NCBI GenBank assembly: GCA_947177685.1
Contig: CAMWVE010000004.1
Location: 1 to 64,000, forward strand
Source: an uncultured Porphyromonadaceae bacterium
GTDB taxonomy: Bacteria; Bacteroidota; Bacteroidia; Bacteroidales; Muribaculaceae
Reading direction: 5' to 3'
DNA: 64,000 nt
Shown here: positions 33,330 through 43,372 of the stretch, one piece after another
How the letters are laid out: every line of letters begins with the position of its first letter
Position numbering within the stretch: position 1 is the stretch's first letter
The notes under the pieces: model-generated
Databases searched by the model: none
The model's input: only the letters and a program-made list of their open reading frames with translations
What the model was told of the DNA's origin: nothing
Translations under genes and position numbers: made by a program

Positions 33330-36300
33330 TTATCTCACAATGACTTTGGTGGCTTGATTTCCTTGTTTACGGATGTAGATTCCGGCGGGAATATTTTCGC
33401 CGCTAATTTCCATGCCTTGGAGATTATAGTAGCGTACCGGACCTTCCGTTACGTTACCGTCAACAGCAATTTCGTCAACTGAATCCCACTTACCGCTGAT
33501 GACATATTCCGCTTTGGCAGGTGTCACGGTCTGCATAGCTTCACGCGGGAGAGTGAACACGCGCATTGACGAGCGGTTTGCAACATAGAGGTTACCGGCA
33601 GGGTCAAAGCATGCCTGATAGCTGTTGCTGTCAGAGCCGCCATCTTTGAGGACATCAAATGAGTAAAGCTCGGTGAGCGTAAATTCAGGTTCCCATGTGA
33701 GGGCACATACATGGATTTTTCTACCATCGTCCTGCATGAGGAACAGAGAAGCGTCATCGCTCAGAGCAAACAAACCTTTTGAACCGGTAAGACCTTCCCA
33801 GTCCGAACCTGAATTGTAAATGATATTGCCGACAGGATCGGTTATCACGAAGCAGGGCACTCCTTTGGAGTTGTTGCCGCCACCGCGAACCTGACCCAAC
33901 ACCATTCCTTTTTCATGCACAAGAACGTCAACGTTGCCATTGATGAGGTAAGCTGAAGTGGTTTTAAATTCCTCGGTCTGCACGGGCTGCTGTGTGATTT
34001 GGTCGGCAGTGCCTATGTTGTAGTAAACAAGGTTTCGACAGTAGTCAGAGGGCCAGTCCTCTTGGAATGAGATGAGTTTGGTTTCCTCACCGGTTCCCAC
34101 TACAGCCATACCTGAAGTTGAGCCACCGATGACCTCACCATTGTAAGTCCATTCGCCGCTTGCCGGTTTGCAAGTACCGGCAAAGAAGTTCGAGCGTTTT
34201 GCATTGGCATCGGCGGGGTCGTAAAGATACAGACCACCCTGTGCATCACCCCAGTCGCTGACAAGAAGTTTGCCTGTCGGGAGCACAGCCAGTCGCCAAG
34301 GCGACGCGCCGACTGAGGTATCCCACTGATTGATCATGTAAGGACTGCCTGAGAGGGGTTCAAATGTGGCTGAGAAGCCGTTAACCTGACGGGGAGTTCC
34401 ATACTGGGAAACATAAATGTTACCAAACATATCACTTTCCGGATTGCGGTCAATGGCTACACCACTTGAATGGATACCTGAGTCATGAACAGTGGCAAGA
34501 GCCGGTACGGCGGGATTTTCAACAACCACGCGCCATGTGTAGTCACCATCATATTCCTTGCTGTCAACTGTCACGGTGTTCACACCTTTCTCAAACAGCT
34601 GTTTTGCCACGGTGACTGTTGAGGCATCGGCATCAACTGGAACGAGTTCGACAGCAGCATCAGCTTCGTCAGTAAGTTCAAAGCTGAGGGTATAGACATC
34701 GTTTTCAACACTCTGTTTGAGTGCGAAAGCATAATTGCCTTTTACGACAGGCTGTTCAACGCCGGAAGTGGTGAAACGGCTGATTTTGTTATCGCGCACT
34801 GTGTAGAGGTCAATATCAGCGGCAGAGATATTGTCCTCACCGTCATAAGTAACCACTGTGCGGCCTGCAGCAGCAGAGGACTTATGTCTGATCGGTTCGA
34901 TGGCAGTGTTTGATGTTCCGATGGTGGAAGCTTTTGAAAGACCTTCCTTCAGGCTGTACAACAACACACCACCGTGATTTCCTTGTGCATCCTTGTCAAC
35001 AACAGACATCATGGGAGTTCCGGCGAACATGAAGTAACCCTCATTTGCCGCGTGATTGTCAGCTGATTTGCGTTCAAGGTTGTAATCAACCATTGAGAAC
35101 TGCATGGGTGCCACCTTAGAGCTGTTAACAATGAATGAGTTGCTTTGAACGGGTGAAATTGTCACGGTTACGTCATCGCCCAAATCATCCATGTTCATCA
35201 GATCGCGGGTAGAATTGACGAAACGTGAGCCTGCGAGCACTCCGTCGACAACGTCAAGAACGTTGAGCCAAACCTTTCGGTTGTAGTATGTGGAATATGA
35301 CGGGAGCACGATTGAACCTTCCTTGGAAGTTCCCGTATAAGCAAATGTAAATCCGGTCACGGCGCGGTAGAAGTTTGCGGTAGCCGTGGTGCCAAACCAT
35401 TTTTCAGGATTGCCTGTGGGCAGACCCTTCTCATCGTTAGTCCATTTGTAGAAATTACATTCGCCCATTACCTCACCGGGTTCCATCTGATCGGCACTGA
35501 TGAAATTGAGCTGTGCGGCAGAACCGACAAGCACTCCGTCAGCCGTTACCTGAATATCGGCAAGAGGATTGACTGTTCCCTGAGTTCCATCAGTACTTAC
35601 TTCTGTAATCATTTCGAGTGTCGACGCGTCAAGCACATAAATTGACGGCATTTTATTCTCATCGTGTGCGAGAATATAGATTTTGTCACCTTTGACAATA
35701 AAACGTTTGATTGTTGATCCTATAAGAACGGGGAGTTCTTTGTCAACGACAGCCTGACGGAATTCATAATTATCGGCAGCCTTGATATAGGGCACGTTGA
35801 TTTCGTCGATATAGTCGGCAACAGTGGTAGTGGGTGGTTCGTAAGCTTCGCTCTCAATAGCGACACAGGGATATACGGTTTCAGCAGCCTTGACCTCAAA
35901 CGGACCGCAATATGTGGCATCTGCCGGTTTGTAACCTTCGGCGGTAACCGCTATTGTGTACATACCCGGAGTCAGATTACGGAACACGAAGGCGCCATTG
36001 TACTCATCGTCAGTGGTATATGTAGCTACAACCGTACCTGTAGAATCCATCAGCTTTATTTCGGCATTGTTGATGGGAAGATAAGCGTCAGGGTTTGAGT
36101 TTGAGGTGTTGTAAAATGTATGACGGAATTTTTCGTGGAGGTCACGGACAATACCGTAGAGACTTCCGGTTTTTTCCTTTTCTATTCCAAACCAGTCAGC
36201 TATGCCGCGAGCATAAGCCTCACCTTCAATGGCACATACATCAGGATTCATGGCGCGATGACGTGCAGGCTGATAGGTGTGGAAATATCCTTCAGCAAGC

Positions 36301-37073
36301 ATGCCGGGAACATTGTGACGAAGCACGGCATAATATCCCTTTACCTTGTTTCCGTTGCCATAATCAATAGTAACGTAGTCACCATTCCAGAAGTCAATAT
36401 CATAGTAAACCGCAGGGTTAGTCATTGAGTAGTTCGACCACTGCGAGTGGGTATTGGCATAAGCATGAGGCCAAACCGTACGGGCAAAAGCATCCGAACC
36501 GGCAGAGAATGCCACTCTGTTTTCACCACGGACAAAGAAAGCGGGATAATTGACAGTGGAGCCTTCTGAAGCTGCATTCGAGTGAATTGACAGGAAAAGG
36601 TCGAAGTTGTTGTACTCAACCTCCGCGGCTATTTCATTGATATTGCGGCTATAACCGTTCTTGACATGGCTCATTACAATGCCTTGCGACATGTCGCGGG
36701 CTGCCCCGTAACGGAAACTTTCGTCAGCGTTTGTCTGCAAGTCGTGGAGACTGTCTTTACACCGGTAACCGACAAAATTTTCGGGGAAAGGATTGAGCGT
36801 AGGGTCAAATTTAAATCCGTACTCAACAAGGCGCTGGAATGTGGCGAAACCTTTCCAAAGGTTGGTGTTGGTTTCATAGAACCCACATGTGTCAAGATAA
36901 GTAGCGGCACCATGTTTTACGGTTCCCATGTGACGGTCGCCACCATCGAAACCTCCGTGACCGGGATTGAGGTAAATGCGGAGATCCTGTAAATCTTTCT
37001 TCTCCTGAGCCTGCAGCGATGTTGCGGCACAAACGAAAGCCGTTACACCTAAAAATATATATTTGAGTTTCAT
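33330..37073 (-). CDS. Large secreted N-acetylmuramoyl-L-alanine amidase
   Basis: A 1247-aa exported protein. Signal peptide at 1-22, then an amidase_3 domain about 30-295: LNPGHGGFDGGD with zinc ligand H39, E67 in FYETN, H164 in SIHSNA and the catalytic E261 in MLAEGYFH. This class cuts peptide stems off peptidoglycan. Residues about 310-410 form a carboxypeptidase-regulatory-like beta domain (YGIVRDL; NAEIKLMDSTGTVVATY; MYTIAVTAEGYKP), followed by a long beta-propeller-like region. The C-terminus YYNLQGMEISGENIPAGIYI...ATKVIVR resembles type IX secretion tails. Such a large extension on an amidase is unusual. It follows the TolB-like gene by 12 nt in one operon. Confidence 0.88.
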   Translation of the reverse strand: MKLKYIFLGVTAFVCAATSLQAQEKKDLQDLRIYLNPGHGGFDGGDRHMGTVKHGAATYLDTCGFYETNTNLWKGFATFQRLVEYGFKFDPTLNPFPENFVGYRCKDSLHDLQTNADESFRYGAARDMSQGIVMSHVKNGYSRNINEIAAEVEYNNFDLFLSIHSNAASEGSTVNYPAFFVRGENRVAFSAGSDAFARTVWPHAYANTHSQWSNYSMTNPAVYYDIDFWNGDYVTIDYGNGNKVKGYYAVLRHNVPGMLAEGYFHTYQPARHRAMNPDVCAIEGEAYARGIADWFGIEKEKTGSLYGIVRDLHEKFRHTFYNTSNSNPDAYLPINNAEIKLMDSTGTVVATYTTDDEYNGAFVFRNLTPGMYTIAVTAEGYKPADATYCGPFEVKAAETVYPCVAIESEAYEPPTTTVADYIDEINVPYIKAADNYEFRQAVVDKELPVLIGSTIKRFIVKGDKIYILAHDENKMPSIYVLDASTLEMITEVSTDGTQGTVNPLADIQVTADGVLVGSAAQLNFISADQMEPGEVMGECNFYKWTNDEKGLPTGNPEKWFGTTATANFYRAVTGFTFAYTGTSKEGSIVLPSYSTYYNRKVWLNVLDVVDGVLAGSRFVNSTRDLMNMDDLGDDVTVTISPVQSNSFIVNSSKVAPMQFSMVDYNLERKSADNHAANEGYFMFAGTPMMSVVDKDAQGNHGGVLLYSLKEGLSKASTIGTSNTAIEPIRHKSSAAAGRTVVTYDGEDNISAADIDLYTVRDNKISRFTTSGVEQPVVKGNYAFALKQSVENDVYTLSFELTDEADAAVELVPVDADASTVTVAKQLFEKGVNTVTVDSKEYDGDYTWRVVVENPAVPALATVHDSGIHSSGVAIDRNPESDMFGNIYVSQYGTPRQVNGFSATFEPLSGSPYMINQWDTSVGASPWRLAVLPTGKLLVSDWGDAQGGLYLYDPADANAKRSNFFAGTCKPASGEWTYNGEVIGGSTSGMAVVGTGEETKLISFQEDWPSDYCRNLVYYNIGTADQITQQPVQTEEFKTTSAYLINGNVDVLVHEKGMVLGQVRGGGNNSKGVPCFVITDPVGNIIYNSGSDWEGLTGSKGLFALSDDASLFLMQDDGRKIHVCALTWEPEFTLTELYSFDVLKDGGSDSNSYQACFDPAGNLYVANRSSMRVFTLPREAMQTVTPAKAEYVISGKWDSVDEIAVDGNVTEGPVRYYNLQGMEISGENIPAGIYIRKQGNQATKVIVR

Positions 37074-37085
37074 CAGTCGTAGGGC

Positions 37086-37991
37086 TTATTTAAGGTTAAT
37101 AATGTACATTTCACCTGCGGGTGTGGTGAAAGCCACTCTGCCGTTAGCAGCGGAGGGGAATACCGCCACTACGTCATTGTTTGTCAGCATGGCATTTTCG
37201 GAGCCATCAGCAGCAAAAGCCTTGATTGAGGATTCGGTAGTCACGGTTCCGTTATCATAATCTTCCATTGCTACAACAACCTCGTTATCAAGCCATTTAG
37301 GTGCGCGAACCATTCCCAGTACACGGACATCAGAACCGTCGAGATTGCAGGTGAAAGCGCCTGTACCCACGCCGAATGCGAGAATACGGGTGCCATCGGG
37401 CGAGAGTGTAGGCCACAGATAGCTGTTACATTCGTTACCGAGCGGAGAAATGGTGGTGGTAACGCCGTTATTGGTCACACACAGCTTACCGTACTTGATT
37501 GATAAGGCAGCACGACCGGTTGTCCGGGGTGCCGAGCCAAGTGCACGGGTACGCATACGACCGTTTTCAACAGCCACTGCCGTCTGACCGTCGACACTGA
37601 AGCCTTCGAGCGAACGGCTTTTGTCAACAATAGTAATGGTCTTGCCCTCTTTAACGTTATAAGCCTTGAGCGAAACCAGTCGGTGGTGCGAAGAATCCGT
37701 CGCACTCTCGCGGAACAACAGATTTTGTCCATCGGCACTGAACTCAAGCATCATCGGCGATGCTGTTTTTGAAATTTCAGTAATCTCCTTGGTTGACAAA
37801 TCAAGCAGAGAGAGTCCGGAGCCGGACAACGGCGAAATCACCGCATACGATCCATCGGGACTGAGAGTTGCCATACTGACAGAGATTCCGTCAGGTAGTG
37901 CTACTTTCTCAACCGATGCTACTTCGGGTAGTGTGGCATGCGCCAGCAACACACCCATCAGCATTAATGCTGAACAGAAAGTTTTTTTCAT
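37086..37991 (-). CDS. Secreted beta-propeller-like (WD40/TolB-like) protein
   Basis: A 301-aa exported protein. I take the ATG at 37991, which opens a clear signal peptide (MKKTFCSALMLMGVLLAHA); upstream in-frame codons have no signal. The mature part is a run of four-stranded repeats with TolB/WD40-like PD40 motifs, e.g. LSPDGSYAVISP, FSADGQNLLF, LSPDGTRILAFG. Such propellers bind proteins or glycans. It precedes the amidase by 12 nt, so the two are co-expressed and may act together on the cell wall. No enzymatic residues seen. Confidence 0.75.
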   Translation of the reverse strand: MKKTFCSALMLMGVLLAHATLPEVASVEKVALPDGISVSMATLSPDGSYAVISPLSGSGLSLLDLSTKEITEISKTASPMMLEFSADGQNLLFRESATDSSHHRLVSLKAYNVKEGKTITIVDKSRSLEGFSVDGQTAVAVENGRMRTRALGSAPRTTGRAALSIKYGKLCVTNNGVTTTISPLGNECNSYLWPTLSPDGTRILAFGVGTGAFTCNLDGSDVRVLGMVRAPKWLDNEVVVAMEDYDNGTVTTESSIKAFAADGSENAMLTNNDVVAVFPSAANGRVAFTTPAGEMYIINLK

Positions 37992-38103
37992 AGAAAATGA
38001 TGGTAAATAATATTTAAGGGTTCGTAGGATTACAATAGAATTGGTTTTCTGCGTAAAATTAGGAAAAACATTGCTTGCTGCCAAATAATTTCTACAGAAA
38101 AGT

Positions 38104-38115
38104 GACATGTGTCAA
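38104..38115. promoter_or_regulatory. Short inverted repeat between divergent genes
   Basis: TGACA and TGTCA separated by 2 nt, in the 183-bp space between the divergent propeller gene and the TonB receptor. Possible regulator site; nothing else supports it. Confidence 0.25.
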
Positions 38116-38174
38116 GAATACACAAAATAAAATCCTATTTCTGCCGTTAACATATATATTATATGTTGTGCAGC

Positions 38175-40592
38175 ATGAAAAAATCAATCTTACTTATCAT
38201 ATTTATCATATTCTCAATTGCGGGCGTAACGGCGCGTGACGTAAATATCCACGGCAAGGTTGTCGACGCCGAGAACAAGCCGCTGGAATTTGTGACCGTA
38301 CGCATCGGCGGCACCGCAGTCGGCTCCATGTCAGGTCTTGATGGCGGCTATTCGCTCACCACCCACTACTCTGACACCATAAAGGTAATATTCTCCTGCA
38401 TAGGATTCCGCGAGGTTGAACGGAAACTTATCGATGCGCAGGACGACGTCACTCTCAACGTCACACTGCATCAGGCAAGCAAGGAGCTGACCGAGGTTGA
38501 AGTTACCGATTTCAAGAAACAGACCACCCAGATGCAGACCATCGACGGCAAAGCGGGCAGACTGATGCCGAACGCTTCCGGGGGCGGCGTGGAAGCCATG
38601 ATCACAACTCTCGCCGGCGTCAACTCCTCCGATGAAATGTCATCGCAATACTCGGTCCGAGGCGGCACGTTCGATGAAAACTCGGTGTATATCAACGGAA
38701 TAGAAGTTTACCGTCCGCAGCTCGTGGCATCGGGTCAGCAGGAGGGGTTGAGTATCATCAACCCTGACATGGTGGACAAAATCGGTTTCTCCACAGGCGG
38801 CTTCTCAGCCGAGTATGCCGACAAGATGTCATCGGTGCTGGATATAACCTACCGCGAACCTGAGGCTCTGGAGGGTTCTCTGTCATTGTCGCTCATGGGC
38901 GGATCGCTCGCCTTCGGACAGCACTCCGGCAAGTTCTCGCAACTCCACGGCATCCGCTACAAACGCAACTCCTCGCTGCTCAGTTCCATGGACACAAAGG
39001 GGGAGTATGACCCTAATTTCTTTGATTATCAAACCAATATGGTGTTCCGCCCGTCAAAGCATTGGCGCATATCAGTGTTAGGCAACATTGCCATCAACAA
39101 CTATAAATTCGTTCCGGCTTCGCGAACCACAAACTTCGGTACATCGACTGATGCAAAACAGTTCAAGGTGTATTTCGACGGTCAGGAAAAAGATAAGTTC
39201 GAGACATGGCTCGGTGCGGTTTCCATTGACTATCTCCGCTCTAAAAGCAGCTATTTCACCCTTCAGGCATCGGGCTATCTGACTAATGAGTTGGTAGCAT
39301 ACGACATTCTTGGCGAATACTGGCTTGACCAAGCCGGCACCACCGGCAGCGGTTCGTCAGGTAGTGCCGTAGGTGGTGAATTAGGCGTGGGGCGCTATCA
39401 CGAGCATGCCCGCAACCGATTGAAAATGAGTGTTATGTCATTAGGACTGAAAGGTCACACCGGCATAGCGCGTCACAATCTGTCCTACGGTTTTTCCATG
39501 CAACACGAAACCATTCACGAGCGCGCCCGCGAGTATGAGTTGCGCGATTCCGCCGGTTTCACGCTCCCTACCGACCCCGAACATATAAAAATGATCTACA
39601 ACCTGACCTCGGTGCAGGAACTTTCAACCAACCGACTGGCATTTTACGCCGAGGACACCTATCGCCTCAACAGCAACGTAGGCTATTTCAACTTCAACGC
39701 CGGACTTCGCATGAGCTATTGGGATTTCAACAAACAATTTCTGGTGTCGCCGCGCGTCAACGTGGCATTCGTACCTGAGCGAAACAGCGCATGGACCTTC
39801 AGGTTCGCGACAGGTGTCTACTATCAGTCGCCGTTCTACAAGGAGTATCGCCGCCCGGTGGAGGATGCCGAGGGTAACACGGTCATAGTGCTGAATAAAG
39901 ATATCAAGGCACAGCAGAGCCTCCAGTTCATATTCGGTTCGGACTACACATTCCGTGCCTTCGACCGTCCGTTCAAGCTTTCCGGAGAGCTATACTACAA
40001 GAAGCTTAACGACCTCGTTCCCTACGAGATAGACAACCTCAAATTCGTTTACTCCGGGCTGAATGAATCAAGCGGTTACACCGCCGGACTTGACCTGAAA
40101 CTGTTCGGTCAGTTCGTGCCGGGCAACGACTCATGGGTCAGCTTCTCGCTGATGAAAACCGATGAGCTTGTCAACGGCGTGCATGTACCCCGCCCTACTG
40201 ACCGCCGCTACTCATTCGCACTGTATCTGACCGATTATTTCCCCAAAATACCACGTCTGAAATTCTCGCTCCGAGGCATCCTCTCTGACGGGCTGCCTAC
40301 AACTGCGCCACACACCACCCGCGACAAGGGCTATTTCCGTGCGCCCGCCTACAAACGTGTCGACATAGGGCTGAGCTACGCTCTGCTGCGCGAACTGCGC
40401 GAGAGCGAGACACCGTCCGGGCTGCACAAATATCTTAAGTCGGCATGGTTAGGCGTTGACGTGTTCAATCTGCTCGACATCTCGAACGTGTCAGGCTATT
40501 ACTGGGTGACCGATGTCAACAACATCCAGTATGCCGTGCCTAACTACCTCACACGCCGACAGATAAACATCCGTCTTACGGTGGATTTCTGA
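38175..40592 (+). CDS. TonB-dependent outer-membrane receptor
   Basis: An 805-aa receptor with a signal peptide (1-22, ending TAR-D). A carboxypeptidase-regulatory-like domain (IHGKVVDAENKPLEFVTVRI, then GGYSLTTHYSD) spans about 23-110, followed by a plug with EMSSQYSVRGGTFDENSVYINGIE about 155-178 and a 22-strand barrel ending in NIRLTVDF, a normal aromatic terminus. No SusD partner follows, so it is not a classical SusC/D glycan system. The start at 38175 is chosen for its signal peptide over the ATG 12 nt upstream. Substrate unknown. Confidence 0.92.
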   Translation: MKKSILLIIFIIFSIAGVTARDVNIHGKVVDAENKPLEFVTVRIGGTAVGSMSGLDGGYSLTTHYSDTIKVIFSCIGFREVERKLIDAQDDVTLNVTLHQASKELTEVEVTDFKKQTTQMQTIDGKAGRLMPNASGGGVEAMITTLAGVNSSDEMSSQYSVRGGTFDENSVYINGIEVYRPQLVASGQQEGLSIINPDMVDKIGFSTGGFSAEYADKMSSVLDITYREPEALEGSLSLSLMGGSLAFGQHSGKFSQLHGIRYKRNSSLLSSMDTKGEYDPNFFDYQTNMVFRPSKHWRISVLGNIAINNYKFVPASRTTNFGTSTDAKQFKVYFDGQEKDKFETWLGAVSIDYLRSKSSYFTLQASGYLTNELVAYDILGEYWLDQAGTTGSGSSGSAVGGELGVGRYHEHARNRLKMSVMSLGLKGHTGIARHNLSYGFSMQHETIHERAREYELRDSAGFTLPTDPEHIKMIYNLTSVQELSTNRLAFYAEDTYRLNSNVGYFNFNAGLRMSYWDFNKQFLVSPRVNVAFVPERNSAWTFRFATGVYYQSPFYKEYRRPVEDAEGNTVIVLNKDIKAQQSLQFIFGSDYTFRAFDRPFKLSGELYYKKLNDLVPYEIDNLKFVYSGLNESSGYTAGLDLKLFGQFVPGNDSWVSFSLMKTDELVNGVHVPRPTDRRYSFALYLTDYFPKIPRLKFSLRGILSDGLPTTAPHTTRDKGYFRAPAYKRVDIGLSYALLRELRESETPSGLHKYLKSAWLGVDVFNLLDISNVSGYYWVTDVNNIQYAVPNYLTRRQINIRLTVDF

Positions 40593-40630
40593 CACAGCCG
40601 CGTCCAGTCAGATATTTTTGCCATGACCGG

Positions 40631-40661
40631 TTTACAGCTTCAAAAAAAAGTGTTATCTTTG
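40631..40661 (+). promoter_or_regulatory. Promoter of the metal-uptake-like operon
   Basis: TTTA (40631-40634), 19 nt, TATCTTTG (40654-40661), an exact -7 match. The ATG is at 40673, so the leader is only a few nucleotides. Confidence 0.6.
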
Positions 40662-40672
40662 CATAGCGAAAC

Positions 40673-41179
40673 ATGGTCATTGTCACAGAAAAATTCAAGA
40701 CAACGCCGGCGATGTATGCCGGTGTTCTGCTGCGCCGCTGGTTATTAAACAACCTGTGGTGGTTGCTTGCACCTGTGGCTGTATTCCTGATTCTGGGCTT
40801 GAAGGTCAACAATGCGTTTTTCTATTTCACGTTTATATATCTGCTTTGCCTCGGTCCGTTCGTCTTAGCCGTAGTCTACTTCCATCATGCGCTGAGTCCG
40901 GCAATCGTGAGCAAGACATTCAACCAATTCTGGGAATTCGGAAACAGCTCGGCAACAGCACATTATCTTCCCATAACCACTATTGATGACCGCACGGTGG
41001 CACCACAGGTCGACACCCTTGTTATCGACAGCGGGAAGATCCGGAAAGTCGGCATCACTTCCGGGAACCTTGTCCTGACTCTGCGCAATGACTATGACAT
41101 TCATCTCATACCCCTTGACTCAATCAACGGCAAGGAGGAACTAAGTAGCATTATAAAGTTTTATGAAACAAATAGTTAG
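40673..41179 (+). CDS. Two-helix membrane protein, YcxB-like layout
   Basis: A 168-aa protein with two transmembrane helices (about 30-46 and 50-70) followed by a soluble beta-strand domain of about 90 residues. This layout resembles YcxB-like membrane proteins, though I cannot confirm that. It overlaps the following TonB receptor by 17 bp, so it is the first gene of that operon. Function unknown. Confidence 0.6.
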   Translation: MVIVTEKFKTTPAMYAGVLLRRWLLNNLWWLLAPVAVFLILGLKVNNAFFYFTFIYLLCLGPFVLAVVYFHHALSPAIVSKTFNQFWEFGNSSATAHYLPITTIDDRTVAPQVDTLVIDSGKIRKVGITSGNLVLTLRNDYDIHLIPLDSINGKEELSSIIKFYETNS

Positions 41180-43367
41180 CATATTATTCATATTACTTTC
41201 ACTTCCCCTTATGGCAGCCGTGAAGGTGCGTGGAGGTGTCACTGCCGAAGATGGCGAGCCGCTGGCAGGGGCAACCGTCATCTGGCTGGGCAGTACACGC
41301 GGCACGGTTACGGATGCCGACGGACTCTATGAAATCACACGTCCGAAGGGAGCTACGCGACTGATTGCATCCTATGTGGGATGCCTTGCCGATACCGTGA
41401 CAGTGCCCCTTAATGAAAAAGAGGTTGACTTCGAGCTGAAATTCAACACATTGACTGAAGTTACAGTGACCACGCGCGGCAAAGGGCTCCGACGGTTGCA
41501 GGGAGTTGAAAATTCCTCGATGATCGGTCGCACCGAACTGTTCAAGGCGGCATGCTGCAATCTGGGCGAGAGCTTTACCACCAACCCCTCGGTGGATGTG
41601 ACATACAGCGACGCAGCCACCGGCGCGAAGCAGATTCGACTGCTCGGTCTGTCAGGCAGTTATGTGCAGATGCTCACCGAAAATATACCCAATTTCCGCG
41701 GCATATCGGTGCCTTACTCGCTCGGCTACGTTCCCGGTCCGTGGATGCAGTCCATACAGGTGTCGAAAGGGTGCAGCTCGGTCAAGAACGGCTATGAGTC
41801 GATAACCGGTCAGATTGACATTGAATATCTGAAACCGCAGACTGACGAGCAAATCAATGCCAATCTTTACGGTGACTCCAAGGCGAAAATCGAAGCTAAT
41901 GCTGACGGCAACATCCATCTGACCGACAAGCTGTCGACAGCCCTTCTGCTACACTATGAGGATGCACTTGCCGATCATGACTCAAACAAGGACGGCTTCT
42001 CTGACTCGCCACGCATCCGTCAGGTCAACCTGCTCAACCGATGGGCTTATTTCTCGCGCCGCTACATAATGCAGACTTCGTTCAATGTCATTGACGAGCG
42101 GCGTCGCTCCGGTGTGAGTCATCATCATGCCGACGCCTTCACCGAGGAGGAAATGATGAAAATGAGCGCCGTAGGAACCATGCTGATTGACAGCCGCCGC
42201 TACGACCTGTGGACAAAAAACGCTTTTGTCATTGACCCCGACGACGGACGCAACGTGGCGCTGATGCTCAACTTTTCAAATCAGACCAACGACGGCATTT
42301 ACGGAACCAAACGGCTCGACTCCTATCAGTCGACTGTCTACGGGTCACTGATGTTCGAGACTGATGCCAACGCCCCTCACTCGCTCTCAGCCGGTCTGAG
42401 TCTGAATCATGATCATTTCAGGCACATCACCGACTTTGCCGAACCTATGATGCGCACCACGGAAACTGTGCCCGGAGCCTACGCGCAATACACCTTCAAC
42501 CATCAGGAAAAGTTTGTCGCTATGGTTGGGTTACGCTATGACCACAGCAATCTGTTCGGCAATTTCATAACACCACGCGCTCATGTCAAATGGAACATCA
42601 CGCCGGCAGTAGCCCTGCGTGGCTCAGCCGGAAAAGGATACCGCACGGTCAACACACTGGCTGAGTATTCCTATCTGCTGACCTCCACAATTCCGGTGCG
42701 GTTCAACTCGGCTTACGGACGCGACGAGGCGTGGAATTTCGGTGCATCGGCATCGTGGTCATTCTCGCTATGGAAAAGAAATTTCAGCCTCAGCGGCGAG
42801 TATTACTACACCACATTTGACCAACAACTGATAGCCGACCGCGAAAGCGATCCCATGCTGATTGACATAGTGCAGTCTGACGCCCGCTCCTACTCCCACA
42901 CCGTTCAGGTAGAGGCAACCGCGGAACTGTTCAAAGGATTCAGTCTGACGGGGGCTTACCGCTACAACGACGTCCGCGAGACCTATTCGGGCACTCTCGA
43001 CCGCAAAGCTCTGGTGCCGCGCTACAAAGGCTTGCTGACCGCTTCATACACCACTCCGCTGGAACTGTGGCAGTTCGATGCAACGGTTCAATTCAACGGC
43101 GGCGGACAATTGCCCGCATCACCAGTGGTCGATGGCAAACCGCTGTGGGGCAACTCGTTCAAATCATTCACACGACTCAATCTGCAGGTGACCCGCCACT
43201 GGCGAAACTTCTCGGTTTACGCCGGAGGGGAAAATCTGACCGGTTTCACACAGAAAAATCCGGTGATTTACTTGCCTGCCGCTGATATATATGATCCTAC
43301 CATGGTATGGGGTCCGGTCCATGGCGCCATGTTCTACGCCGGATTCCGCCTTAACCTAAAAAAATAA
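41163..43367 (+). CDS. TonB-dependent receptor, likely metal-linked
   Basis: A 734-aa receptor with a signal peptide (1-18), a carboxypeptidase-regulatory-like domain (GGVTAEDGEPLAGATV), a plug (TGAKQIRLLGLSGSYVQMLT about 155-175) and a barrel ending in FRLNLKK. A histidine cluster (SGVSHHHADAF, about residues 315-325) lies in an extracellular-type loop. It is followed after 5 nt by an HMA-type metal-binding protein. Together the pair looks like a route for a metal or metal complex, with copper the commonest HMA ligand, but this is inference. It overlaps the upstream membrane gene by 17 bp. Confidence 0.9.
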   Translation: MKQIVSILFILLSLPLMAAVKVRGGVTAEDGEPLAGATVIWLGSTRGTVTDADGLYEITRPKGATRLIASYVGCLADTVTVPLNEKEVDFELKFNTLTEVTVTTRGKGLRRLQGVENSSMIGRTELFKAACCNLGESFTTNPSVDVTYSDAATGAKQIRLLGLSGSYVQMLTENIPNFRGISVPYSLGYVPGPWMQSIQVSKGCSSVKNGYESITGQIDIEYLKPQTDEQINANLYGDSKAKIEANADGNIHLTDKLSTALLLHYEDALADHDSNKDGFSDSPRIRQVNLLNRWAYFSRRYIMQTSFNVIDERRRSGVSHHHADAFTEEEMMKMSAVGTMLIDSRRYDLWTKNAFVIDPDDGRNVALMLNFSNQTNDGIYGTKRLDSYQSTVYGSLMFETDANAPHSLSAGLSLNHDHFRHITDFAEPMMRTTETVPGAYAQYTFNHQEKFVAMVGLRYDHSNLFGNFITPRAHVKWNITPAVALRGSAGKGYRTVNTLAEYSYLLTSTIPVRFNSAYGRDEAWNFGASASWSFSLWKRNFSLSGEYYYTTFDQQLIADRESDPMLIDIVQSDARSYSHTVQVEATAELFKGFSLTGAYRYNDVRETYSGTLDRKALVPRYKGLLTASYTTPLELWQFDATVQFNGGGQLPASPVVDGKPLWGNSFKSFTRLNLQVTRHWRNFSVYAGGENLTGFTQKNPVIYLPAADIYDPTMVWGPVHGAMFYAGFRLNLKK

Positions 43368-43372
43368 CTGAT

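Noticed and set aside
38175..40592. SusC/SusD-type glycan uptake
   Set aside because: The TonB receptor is followed by a promoter and a small membrane protein, not by a SusD-like lipoprotein or glycan-degrading enzymes.
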